From contig JBPOHS010000075.1 in the NCBI GenBank assembly GCA_052035295.1, forward strand, positions 1 through 64,000: a DNA stretch of 64,000 nt. Direction: 5' to 3'. Source of the DNA: HdN1 sp052035295. Lineage in GTDB: Bacteria > Pseudomonadota > Gammaproteobacteria > Pseudomonadales > Ketobacteraceae. Below are positions 51,721 to 58,894 of the stretch, one piece after another. The position numbers and the translations under genes are program-made. The notes under the pieces were generated by a model. The model was not told the origin of the DNA. It saw nothing but the letters and a program-made list of their open reading frames with translations, and searched no databases. The first letter of the stretch is position 1, and each line of letters begins with the position of its first letter.

Positions 51721-52362
51721 ATGTCCACCGATTTGCTCGCACCGATCAAGGCCTTTCTCGGCTGTGAAACACCTCTGGCCTGGCTTGATCGCGCGATCAA
51801 TGAGCGGAACATCCTGCTCATCGATCACGCCAATTGCGAAAAAAAGGCTGCTGCCACGGCGTTGAATCTGCTATTTCGCTATGTGGATCGAAAGGAGTTG
51901 CTGACTGCACTCTCGCAATTGGCGCGCGAGGAATTGTTGCATTTTGAACAAGTCTGCGAGCACATGGACAAACTCGGAGTGCCCTACGATTTTGTGCCCC
52001 CGTCGCGCTATGCCAGTAGTCTGCGCAAAGCAGTGCGTAATGAAGAACCACACAAACTGATCGACACCTTGATCATTGGTGCTTTTATCGAGGCACGTAG
52101 CTGCGAGCGCTTTGCCGCACTGGCGCCAAAGCTGGAGCAAAACCCGGAACTGGAAGACCTGGCGCGTTACTACCGCTTCCTGCTGAAATCCGAGTCGCGT
52201 CACTATGAAGACTATCTGGGGCTGGCGAAACTCTACTTTACCGGAACGGCTGACGAATTCGATCGGCGGGTTGCCGAGATACGCGACATTGAGGCGACGC
52301 TGATCGCATCACCGGATCGCGATTTCAATTTTCACAGCGGCGTACCTGTGACGGGTCCTTGA
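51721..52362 (+). CDS. miaE: tRNA-(ms2io6A37) hydroxylase
   Basis: A 213-residue non-haem di-iron enzyme that hydroxylates the isopentenyl group of ms2i6A37 in tRNA. Ferritin-like helices carry the ligands, with REELLHFEQV (about 69-78) and SESRHYEDYLGL (about 157-168) as the E-x2-H motifs. DHANCEKKAA near residue 38 is also typical. Its 3' end overlaps the convergent lpxH gene by 38 bases. MiaE is found in Pseudomonas and Salmonella but not E. coli. Confidence 0.95.
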   Translation: MSTDLLAPIKAFLGCETPLAWLDRAINERNILLIDHANCEKKAAATALNLLFRYVDRKELLTALSQLAREELLHFEQVCEHMDKLGVPYDFVPPSRYASSLRKAVRNEEPHKLIDTLIIGAFIEARSCERFAALAPKLEQNPELEDLARYYRFLLKSESRHYEDYLGLAKLYFTGTADEFDRRVAEIRDIEATLIASPDRDFNFHSGVPVTGP

Positions 52363-53080
52363 GCGGAAATTTCAGAAGCTGGCTGGAGGCGCCTTCGATG
52401 GTGGCCATCCAGCCGGTATCACTCCAGTCACCCAATACGATGCGCTTGCAGGATGCGCCCTTCAGCAGGTGAGTGTGCACGGCGGGTCGATGCGTATGAC
52501 CATGTATCATCAATTTTGACTGGCTCTTGTCAAACGCGGCAAGAATGGCGCTTTCGTTAACATCCATCAGATACTGCTGCTTTTCCTTTCCTTGGCTCAT
52601 GGATTCCTTGCGCAGCGCTTGCGCCATCTGTTGTCTGACAGCGACGGGGCGGGCCAGGAACGCACTGATCCAGCGTGGATCGCGCATGGTTTTGCGGAAG
52701 TTCTGGTATTCGGTGTCGTCGGTGCAGTAGAGGTCACCATGCGATACCAGCACCTGCTGGGTGGTGATCTTCTCTACGCTGCCGTCTTTCAACAGCTTCA
52801 GGTGCGCGGAACCCGCAAACACCTCGCCGATCAGAAAATCACGGTTTCCCGCGACAAAGGAAATCTGTACGCCGCGTGCTGTCAGTGATGACAGCGCACG
52901 TGTGACGGCCCTGGATGTCGTTGTTTCGACATCATCCCCGATCCAGACTTCAAACAAGTCACCAAGGATGTACAGCTTCGGCGTTTGCGGTCCCCAAATA
53001 TCGCAGAATCGCAAAAAACCGTCCGTGAGATCCGGCCGATCGTCCTGAAGGTGTAAATCGGAAATAAACAGGGCGTCCAT
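52325..53080 (-). CDS. lpxH: UDP-2,3-diacylglucosamine diphosphatase
   Basis: A 251-residue metallophosphoesterase making lipid X in lipid A synthesis. The metal motifs are SDLHL (6-10), GDLFEVWIGDD (about 40-50), GNRDFLIG (about 78-85), HGD (about 113-115) and HGHTHRPAVH (about 195-204). It is downstream of ppiB by eight bases and probably cotranscribed with folD-ppiB. The last 38 bases are antisense to miaE. Confidence 0.96.
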   Translation of the reverse strand: MDALFISDLHLQDDRPDLTDGFLRFCDIWGPQTPKLYILGDLFEVWIGDDVETTTSRAVTRALSSLTARGVQISFVAGNRDFLIGEVFAGSAHLKLLKDGSVEKITTQQVLVSHGDLYCTDDTEYQNFRKTMRDPRWISAFLARPVAVRQQMAQALRKESMSQGKEKQQYLMDVNESAILAAFDKSQSKLMIHGHTHRPAVHTHLLKGASCKRIVLGDWSDTGWMATIEGASSQLLKFPLKDPSQVRRCEN

Positions 53081-53088
53081 GATAGATA

Positions 53089-53598
53089 TTAGTTCTCGAT
53101 GACTTTGGCGTGCTCGATCAACACCGGCTCGCGTGGTACGTCCTGGTAACCACTGACGCGCGTCGTGGGAACCGCCTTGATCTTGTTCACGACATCCATT
53201 CCGTCAACGATCTTGCCAAATACGGCATAGCCCCAGCCTTGCGTTGTCTCGGACTTGTAGTTGAGGAAATCGTTATTGGTCACGTTGATGAAGAACTGCG
53301 CGGTTGCCGAGTGTGGATCGGAGGTGCGCGCCATGGCCACAGTGCCGACATCATTTTTCAGGCCGTTGTTGGCTTCGTTCTTGATCGGTGCCTGCGTCGG
53401 CTTTTGCGTCATATCCTTGTCAAAACCGCCACCCTGTATCATGAAATTGCCAATGACACGGTGAAAAATGGTGCCGTCGTAATGGCCAGCATTCACGTAG
53501 GAAACAAAGTTGGCAACCGATGCGGGCGCTTTGTCCGGGTAAAGTTCGAGTTTGACATCACCCAGGGAGGTTTGAAGCAGAACCAATACGATACTCAT
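53089..53598 (-). CDS. ppiB: cytoplasmic peptidyl-prolyl cis-trans isomerase B (cyclophilin)
   Basis: A 169-residue cyclophilin without signal peptide. FHRVIGNFMIQGG (about 45-57) carries the catalytic arginine and neighbouring residues, and ATAQFFINVTNNDFLNY (about 98-114) completes the site. AGGTGACAA precedes ATG 53598. It lies between folD and lpxH on the minus strand. Confidence 0.96.
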   Translation of the reverse strand: MSIVLVLLQTSLGDVKLELYPDKAPASVANFVSYVNAGHYDGTIFHRVIGNFMIQGGGFDKDMTQKPTQAPIKNEANNGLKNDVGTVAMARTSDPHSATAQFFINVTNNDFLNYKSETTQGWGYAVFGKIVDGMDVVNKIKAVPTTRVSGYQDVPREPVLIEHAKVIEN

Positions 53599-53669
53599 TT
53601 GTCACCTCATTTTGTTATTGAACCGAACGAAATCAACCAGGGCCCAACCGCACAGGCGTAATAAAGCCG

Positions 53670-54530
53670 TCAGCGGGAGCTGTGGAAATTGTCTGCAGCG
53701 AAAAGCGTGTTTTCCAGGAGTGTGGCGACTGTCATGGGGCCAACGCCACCAGGAACAGGAGTAATGAAGGCAGCGCGTTCAGCGGCAGGCTCAAACTCGA
53801 CATCGCCCGCCAGTTTGCCGTTGGCCAGTCGGTTGATGCCGACGTCGATCACAATACTGCCCGGCCTGACCCATTCACCAGGAATGAGGTTGGGTTTTCC
53901 GGCCGCGACCACCAGCAGTTCAGCGTTCGAGACATGGGTTTGCAGGTCCTTGGTGAACCGGTGCGTCGTGGTGACCGTAGCGCCGGCCAGCAGCAGCTCA
54001 AGCGACATGGGGCGGCCAACGATATTCGAGGCCCCTACAATAACAGCATTCACCCCTTTGAGAGATACCCCGGTTGATTGCAGCAAGCGCATGATGCCTT
54101 TGGGTGTACAGGGGCGTAATAGGGGAACGCGTTGAGCCAGTCGACCGATGTTGAACGGGTGGAAACCATCAACGTCCTTGTCCGGGCGAATGTGTTGGAT
54201 GACGTCATCTGCATTGAGGTGGCGCGGCAAGGGCAGCTGAACGAGGATGCCATCAATTTCCGGATCCTCATTGAGCGTTGAAATAAGTTCATTGAGTTGC
54301 TGCTGGGAGGTGGTTTCCGGCAAATCGTAGGAGCGTGACAGGAATCCAACCTGTTCGCACGACTTGCGCTTCTTGTTCACATAAACCTGTGAAGCGGGGT
54401 CGCTGCCCACCAGAATGACGGCGAGGCCCGGCGCCCGCATTCCCAGCGAGAGTCGCTCGTCAACGCGTTTCTTGACTGTATCGGTCAGTTGATTTGCTAT
54501 CTTGATGCCGTCTATCAGTGTTGCTGGCAT
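53670..54530 (-). CDS. folD: bifunctional methylenetetrahydrofolate dehydrogenase/cyclohydrolase
   Basis: A 286-residue enzyme interconverting 5,10-methylene- and 10-formyl-tetrahydrofolate with NADP. YVNKKRKSCEQVGF (about 50-63) has the catalytic lysine; DGILVQLPLPRH (about 97-108) and VIVGASNIVGRPM (about 161-173) are the family motifs; TPVPGGVGPMTVATLLENT is at the C-terminus. I chose ATG 54530 with GGATG seven bases upstream; the frame extends 31 codons further without similarity. ppiB follows 71 bases downstream. Confidence 0.97.
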   Translation of the reverse strand: MPATLIDGIKIANQLTDTVKKRVDERLSLGMRAPGLAVILVGSDPASQVYVNKKRKSCEQVGFLSRSYDLPETTSQQQLNELISTLNEDPEIDGILVQLPLPRHLNADDVIQHIRPDKDVDGFHPFNIGRLAQRVPLLRPCTPKGIMRLLQSTGVSLKGVNAVIVGASNIVGRPMSLELLLAGATVTTTHRFTKDLQTHVSNAELLVVAAGKPNLIPGEWVRPGSIVIDVGINRLANGKLAGDVEFEPAAERAAFITPVPGGVGPMTVATLLENTLFAADNFHSSR

Positions 54531-54640
54531 GCCTGTCATCCAATCGATCGAGGTAAGAAGTTTAGAATCGGCTATTGTGGCATTTGCCAATGGAAAGGGC
54601 AAAACGACAACCAACAAAATCATTGGCTTGAAAACTTTGG

Positions 54641-54669
54641 TTGACGAAGAGTCCGCGTATGCTTATGAT
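54641..54669 (+). promoter_or_regulatory. promoter of the tRNA-Pro/Arg/His cluster
   Basis: TTGACG (54641-54646), a 17-base spacer and TATGAT (54664-54669) match the sigma-70 consensus at 5 of 6 positions each. The likely start is about 25 bases before tRNA-Pro, and a GC-containing discriminator (TCGCACC) follows the -10 as in stringently controlled stable-RNA promoters. Confidence 0.7.
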
Positions 54670-54700
54670 TTCGCACCTCTTCGCTGAGGTGTCATGTAAC

Positions 54701-54777
54701 CGGGGTATAGCGCAGTCTGGTAGCGCGCCTGTTTTGGGAGCAGGATGTCGGGGGTTCAAATCCCTCTACCCCGACCA
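54701..54777 (+). tRNA. tRNA-Pro (TGG)
   Basis: A 77-base cloverleaf. The acceptor stem CGGGGTA pairs with TACCCCG, the anticodon loop is TTTGGGA (anticodon TGG), the T-arm is GGGGG-TTCAAAT-CCCTC and CCA is encoded. First of three tRNAs in the folD-tig interval. Confidence 0.97.
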
Positions 54778-54831
54778 GTCATGACGAGCAGCGTGGAGCA
54801 AGTTGACTAGCACTCATGAGCGAATCGTTCG

Positions 54832-54908
54832 GCGCCTGTAGCTCAATCGGATAGAGCAACGGCCTTCTAAGCCGTAGGTTGCAGGTTCGAGTCCTGCCGG
54901 GCGCGCCA
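54832..54908 (+). tRNA. tRNA-Arg (TCT)
   Basis: A 77-base cloverleaf with acceptor GCGCCTG / CGGGCGC, anticodon loop CTTCTAA (anticodon TCT), T-arm GCAGG-TTCGAGT-CCTGC and encoded CCA. It lies 54 bases after tRNA-Pro, in the same probable transcript. Confidence 0.97.
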
Positions 54909-54981
54909 CATGAGGCTCCCATCCTGGCGGATGCGTGTTGCACTAAAGAATTGATGCTAGTACAATTTGTCCCGTTCAATG

Positions 54982-55057
54982 GTGGGCGTAGCTCAATCGG
55001 TAGAGCCCCGGATTGTGATTCCGGTGGTCGTGGGTTCGATCCCCATCGCTCACCCCA
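54982..55057 (+). tRNA. tRNA-His (GTG)
   Basis: A 76-base cloverleaf with acceptor GTGGGCG / CGCTCAC, anticodon loop TTGTGAT (anticodon GTG) and encoded CCA. An extra G at 54981 can serve as the histidine-specific G-1, opposite C73. Confidence 0.96.
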
Positions 55058-55072
55058 ATTTCCCAGATCAAA

Positions 55073-55111
55073 CAGAAACCGGTGGTACCTAGCAGGTATT
55101 GCCGGTTTCTG
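55073..55111 (+). terminator. hairpin after the tRNA cluster, before tig
   Basis: A 10-bp perfect stem (CAGAAACCGG / CCGGTTTCTG) with a 19-base loop follows tRNA-His by 15 bases and is followed by CTTTGTG, only a weak U-tract. It may terminate the tRNA transcript or act as a processing signal. Confidence 0.5.
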
Positions 55112-55195
55112 CTTTGTGAAATCCGAAAAACTCCGACTGCTTGCGGGCAGTTGGCTCGGCAGAAGAAAAGTACGGCTATTTTCAGAGAGGACATC

Positions 55196-56521
55196 ATGCA
55201 AGTTTCAGTGGAAAGCGTTTCCAACCTTGAGCGTCGCGTCACCGTAGGCGTGCCAGCGAGCGATGTAGATGTGGCGGTAGAGCAGAAGCTTGAGGAGACC
55301 GCGCGTCGCGTCAAGATTGATGGCTTCCGTCCCGGCAAGGTTCCGCTGAAGGAAGTACGCCGCCGCTTTGCGAAAGGCATTCGCGACGAAGTGCTTGGCG
55401 ACCTCGTCAACAAGTCTTTCTATCAGGCAATCACCCAGGAAAAACTCAACCTGGCTGGCATGCCACAGATTTCCTTCACCAAGGATCAACCAGGGCAAGA
55501 CGTTGAGTATGTAGCCACGTTTGAAGTGTTCCCGGAAATCCAGATCAGCAATCTCGAAAACATCGCTGTTGAGCGTCCTGTCGCTGAAATCAACGAGAGT
55601 GATGTCGATGCGATGATTGAGAAACTGCGTCAGCAGCGTGCTGTGTTCGTCAAGACTGACGACGCGGCTGCCGATGGCGATCAGGTCACCATCGACTTCG
55701 TTGGTTCTATCGATGGCGAAGAGTTTGAAGGTGGCGCAGCTACCGGTCATCGCTTGGCATTGGGTTCGAAGTCCATGATTCCCGGATTCGAAGACCAGCT
55801 CGTGGGTGTCAAAGCCGGTGAAGAGCGTGTCATCAATGTCTCCTTCCCTGAGAGTTATCACGCTGAGCACCTGAAGGGCAAAGCAGCCCAGTTCAAGGTC
55901 AGTGTTTCCCAGGTTGAAAGCAAGCAACTGCCGGAAGTGAACGAAGAATTCATCGGTTTCTTTGGCGTTGCAGACGGGTCGGTCGAGGCTTTCCGCGGCG
56001 AAATCAAGAAGAACATGGAGCGCGAACTCAAGAACGCGGTCAAGAACAAGGTCAAGAACCAGGTGTTCGACGGCTTGCTGCGTGAGAACGAAATTGAAGT
56101 TCCCAAGGCGTTGGTCGCCCAGGAAGTGGATCGCCTGCGCAAGCAGATGGTTCAGCAGTTCGGTGGTCAAGGTGCCAACTTTGATCCTGCCATGCTGCCT
56201 GCAGAGCTCTTCACTGATCGCGCTACCCGCAGCGCCAAGCTGGGTCTGCTGTTGAACGAGTTCATTCGCAGTTCAGCCCTCAAGGTCGACGCTGCGCGTG
56301 TCAAGAGCACGATCGAAGAGCTGGCCGAGCCTTTTGAGCACCCGCAGGAAGTGGTCAACTGGTACTACCAGAACGATCAGCAGTTGCGTCAGCTCGAGGC
56401 AGCCGTTCTCGAAGATCAAGCCGTCGAGAAGCTGCTTGAGTCTGCAAAAACCACTGAAAAGTCCTGCAGTTATGAGGAAGCCGTCAAGCCTGCACAGGGC
56501 GCTGGTGGCGACGACGAATAA
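55196..56521 (+). CDS. tig: trigger factor (ribosome-associated chaperone)
   Basis: A 441-residue three-domain chaperone. The ribosome-docking signature GFRPGKVP is at about residues 43-50; the FKBP-type PPIase domain (about 150-240) includes GDQVTIDFVGSIDGEEFEGG-like sequence around 160-180; the C-terminal helical arms run from 250. AGAGAGGA precedes ATG 55196. The frame opens upstream in the hairpin region, which I exclude. tig-clpP-clpX-lon-hupB-ppiD is the standard gammaproteobacterial proteostasis run. Confidence 0.97.
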   Translation: MQVSVESVSNLERRVTVGVPASDVDVAVEQKLEETARRVKIDGFRPGKVPLKEVRRRFAKGIRDEVLGDLVNKSFYQAITQEKLNLAGMPQISFTKDQPGQDVEYVATFEVFPEIQISNLENIAVERPVAEINESDVDAMIEKLRQQRAVFVKTDDAAADGDQVTIDFVGSIDGEEFEGGAATGHRLALGSKSMIPGFEDQLVGVKAGEERVINVSFPESYHAEHLKGKAAQFKVSVSQVESKQLPEVNEEFIGFFGVADGSVEAFRGEIKKNMERELKNAVKNKVKNQVFDGLLRENEIEVPKALVAQEVDRLRKQMVQQFGGQGANFDPAMLPAELFTDRATRSAKLGLLLNEFIRSSALKVDAARVKSTIEELAEPFEHPQEVVNWYYQNDQQLRQLEAAVLEDQAVEKLLESAKTTEKSCSYEEAVKPAQGAGGDDE

Positions 56522-56541
56522 CGACACGACGCTTTTTGTGT

Positions 56542-56578
56542 AAAAAATTAACGCGGCTTATGCCGCGTTAATTTTTTT
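56542..56578 (+). terminator. rho-independent terminator after tig
   Basis: A 16-bp perfect stem (arms 56542-56557 and 56562-56577, core ACGCGGC / GCCGCGT) with a TTAT loop and a run of seven T. It separates tig from clpP, so clpP has its own promoter in 56580-56702; no strong consensus is visible there. Confidence 0.92.
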
Positions 56579-56702
56579 GGTGCCAACCCGGTGGTCTAGC
56601 CTATATTAACTATTAACTTGTATGGTCAATTAGGGTATTTTGAAACTTGGCTAATTAGTCTAGTGTCAACTTCCTGAGCCTAACTTAATTAAGGATATAC
56701 GC

Positions 56703-57335
56703 ATGACCCGTTGGTACGATAGCTTTGAAAAGAAGTCACCATCCATAGAGAACGCACTCGTACCAATCGTCATTGAGCAGACTGCACGGGGTGAGCGCTC
56801 TTTTGACATCTACTCGCGCCTGTTGAAAGAGCGAGTCATCTTCATGGTGGGGCAGGTCGAAGACCATATGGCCAACCTGATTGTTGCACAGTTGTTGTTC
56901 CTGGAGTCGGAGAACCCTGACAAGGACATCCACCTTTACATCAACTCTCCCGGTGGCTCAGTGACCGCGGGTATGTCCATCTATGACACCATGCAGTTCA
57001 TCAAGCCCGATGTCAGCACCATTTGTGTTGGCCAGGCCTGCAGTATGGGCGCCTTGTTGCTCACAGCAGGTGCCGCAGGGAAACGGTACGCGCTTCCCAA
57101 TTCACGCGTGATGATACATCAGCCATTGGGCGGTTTTCAGGGGCAGGCGTCGGACATCGAGATCCACGCTCGTGAAATCATCAGCATGAAAAAGCGTCTT
57201 AACGAGATCATGGCCAAACATACTGGCCAACCTTTCGACAAGGTAGAGCTGGATACTGATCGCGATAACTTCATGAGCAGTCAGGATGCCAAGGAATACG
57301 GTCTCATTGACAAAGTTCTAGAAAAGCGGATCTGA
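56703..57335 (+). CDS. clpP: ATP-dependent Clp protease proteolytic subunit
   Basis: A 210-residue serine protease forming the double heptameric ClpP barrel. The triad is Ser114 (GQACSMGA), His139 (MIHQPLGG) and Asp188 (DRDNFMSS). SPGGSVTAGMSIYDTMQF (about 78-95) is the family strand. A short N-terminal propeptide is expected to be cleaved. clpX, its unfoldase, is 126 bases downstream with its own heat-shock promoter candidate. Confidence 0.98.
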   Translation: MTRWYDSFEKKSPSIENALVPIVIEQTARGERSFDIYSRLLKERVIFMVGQVEDHMANLIVAQLLFLESENPDKDIHLYINSPGGSVTAGMSIYDTMQFIKPDVSTICVGQACSMGALLLTAGAAGKRYALPNSRVMIHQPLGGFQGQASDIEIHAREIISMKKRLNEIMAKHTGQPFDKVELDTDRDNFMSSQDAKEYGLIDKVLEKRI

Positions 57336-57399
57336 CGGTAGAACGACGCGTTGTTCTCCCAAGGTTTTGCGTGTTAGGGTAAAAAGGTTGGTGTCGCCC

Positions 57400-57428
57400 C
57401 TTGAAAAAAGGGGCGGGTGGCTGCATCT
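57400..57428 (+). promoter_or_regulatory. sigma-32 heat-shock promoter candidate for clpX
   Basis: CTTGAAA (57400-57406) is an exact sigma-32 -35 element; after 14 bases CTGCATCT (57421-57428) matches the CCCCATnT -10 at 5 of 7 defined positions. The expected start is about 25 bases before the clpX ATG. Confidence 0.5.
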
Positions 57429-57461
57429 TCTTACTTAGAGAAAGCCCAGAAGAGGTATGAA

Positions 57462-58763
57462 ATGGCTGAAGATCGGTCTGGAAAGGGAGATGACGGCGGG
57501 AAGCTGCTGTACTGCTCTTTCTGCGGTAAGAGTCAACATGAGGTTCGCAAGCTGATCGCGGGGCCATCCGTTTTCATTTGTGATGAGTGCGTTGATTTGT
57601 GCAACGACATCATCCGGGAAGAGGTTCAGGAAGAGAACGTCGACAACAAGAGTGACCGCCTGCCTTCGCCCAAGGAAATCAAGAAAATCCTTGATGACTA
57701 TGTCATTGGGCAGGATCGTGCCAAAAAGATACTGGCCGTTGCCGTATACAATCATTACAAGCGTATTCGTTCAGGCAGCGCCAAGAGCGCCAAGACCCGC
57801 AGTGATGCCGATGTCGAGCTCGCGAAGAGCAACATCCTGCTGATCGGGCCTACTGGTAGTGGTAAAACCCTGCTGGCTGAGACACTGGCGCGCCTGCTCA
57901 ATGTGCCTTTTACGATTGCAGATGCAACAACGTTGACCGAAGCAGGCTATGTCGGGGAAGACGTCGAGAACATCATCCAGAAGTTGTTGCAGAAATGCGA
58001 TTACGACGTCGAGAAGGCGCAGGTGGGGATTGTCTACATTGACGAGATCGACAAGATTTCGCGCAAGTCGGAAAATCCATCCATCACTCGCGATGTCTCT
58101 GGTGAGGGTGTTCAACAGGCGTTACTCAAGCTGATCGAGGGGACCGTTGCTTCTGTTCCGCCGCAAGGTGGCCGCAAGCACCCACAGCAGGAGTTTTTGC
58201 AGGTCGACACGACCAATATCCTGTTCATTTGTGGCGGTGCGTTCGCCGGGCTTGAAAAGGTCATCCAGAATCGTTCGGAGAAGAGTGGCATTGGTTTTGT
58301 TGCGAGCGTCAAAAGCAAGGACAACGCCAAGAACGTCGGTGAAACGCTCAAGGATGTCGAGCCGGAAGATCTGGTCAAGTTTGGCCTGATTCCCGAGTTC
58401 GTTGGTCGTTTACCAATCATTGCGACGCTCGATGAGTTGGATGAGGCTGCATTGGTTCGTATTTTGACCGAACCAAGAAACTCCCTGACGAAGCAATATC
58501 AGAAGCTATTCGATATGGAGAGCATTGAGCTCGATTTTCGTGCGGATGCATTGACAGCTGTCGCGAGAAAAGCGCTCGACCGGAAAACCGGTGCCCGTGG
58601 ACTCCGGTCCATTCTTGAAAACGTGTTGCTTGAAACCATGTACGATGCGCCCTCACTCGAAGGCGTCACCAAGGTCGTGGTCGATGAAGCCGTTATCAAG
58701 GGAGATTCCGAGCCGTTGATGATTTATGAGCGCACAGAGAAAAGTAAAGTCGCGCCTGAATGA
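57462..58763 (+). CDS. clpX: ATP-dependent Clp protease ATP-binding subunit ClpX
   Basis: A 433-residue AAA+ unfoldase. The N-terminal zinc-binding domain has Cys18, Cys21, Cys40 and Cys43. GPTGSGKT (about 129-136) is the Walker A, IVYIDEIDKI (about 189-198) the Walker B, and FGLIPEFVGRLP (about 306-317) holds the RKH-like and IGF-related region. I chose ATG 57462 with AGAGG six bases upstream; GTG 57417 adds 15 unconserved residues. A terminator follows. Confidence 0.98.
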   Translation: MAEDRSGKGDDGGKLLYCSFCGKSQHEVRKLIAGPSVFICDECVDLCNDIIREEVQEENVDNKSDRLPSPKEIKKILDDYVIGQDRAKKILAVAVYNHYKRIRSGSAKSAKTRSDADVELAKSNILLIGPTGSGKTLLAETLARLLNVPFTIADATTLTEAGYVGEDVENIIQKLLQKCDYDVEKAQVGIVYIDEIDKISRKSENPSITRDVSGEGVQQALLKLIEGTVASVPPQGGRKHPQQEFLQVDTTNILFICGGAFAGLEKVIQNRSEKSGIGFVASVKSKDNAKNVGETLKDVEPEDLVKFGLIPEFVGRLPIIATLDELDEAALVRILTEPRNSLTKQYQKLFDMESIELDFRADALTAVARKALDRKTGARGLRSILENVLLETMYDAPSLEGVTKVVVDEAVIKGDSEPLMIYERTEKSKVAPE

Positions 58764-58776
58764 GGCTGCAGCGAAC

Positions 58777-58802
58777 AAAAAGGGCCGTTGAGGCCCTTTT
58801 TT
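58777..58802 (+). terminator. rho-independent terminator after clpX
   Basis: A 10-bp perfect stem (AAAAAGGGCC / GGCCCTTTTT) with a GTTGA loop and a T-run, 13 bases after the clpX stop. Confidence 0.92.
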
Positions 58803-58823
58803 AATAGGCGCAATTTGTAAAGC

Positions 58824-58851
58824 CTTGAAATCAAATGATGTGGCGCAATAT
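58824..58851 (+). promoter_or_regulatory. sigma-32 heat-shock promoter candidate for lon
   Basis: CTTGAAA (58824-58830), a 13-base spacer and CGCAATAT (58844-58851, 5 of 7 defined CCCCATnT positions) lie 44 bases before the lon ATG and just after the clpX terminator. lon is a classic sigma-32 target. Confidence 0.6.
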
Positions 58852-58894
58852 TGCTTAGGTAAACAGTGTTCCCGATTTTTTAGAAGGTTGGAGT

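Noticed and set aside
54628..54634. Third CTTGAAA heat-shock element, before the tRNA cluster
   Set aside because: No -10 like CCCCATnT at 11-16 bases; the nearby TTGACG/TATGAT pair explains the promoter.
56640..56666. Promoter of clpP (TTGAAA ... TAGTGT)
   Set aside because: The spacer is only 15 bases and the -10 matches poorly to either sigma-70 or sigma-32 consensus; not listed as a feature.
57395..57415. Terminator hairpin between clpP and clpX (CGCCCC / GGGGCG)
   Set aside because: Short stem, A-rich loop and no following T-run; the loop is better explained as part of a CTTGAAA promoter element.
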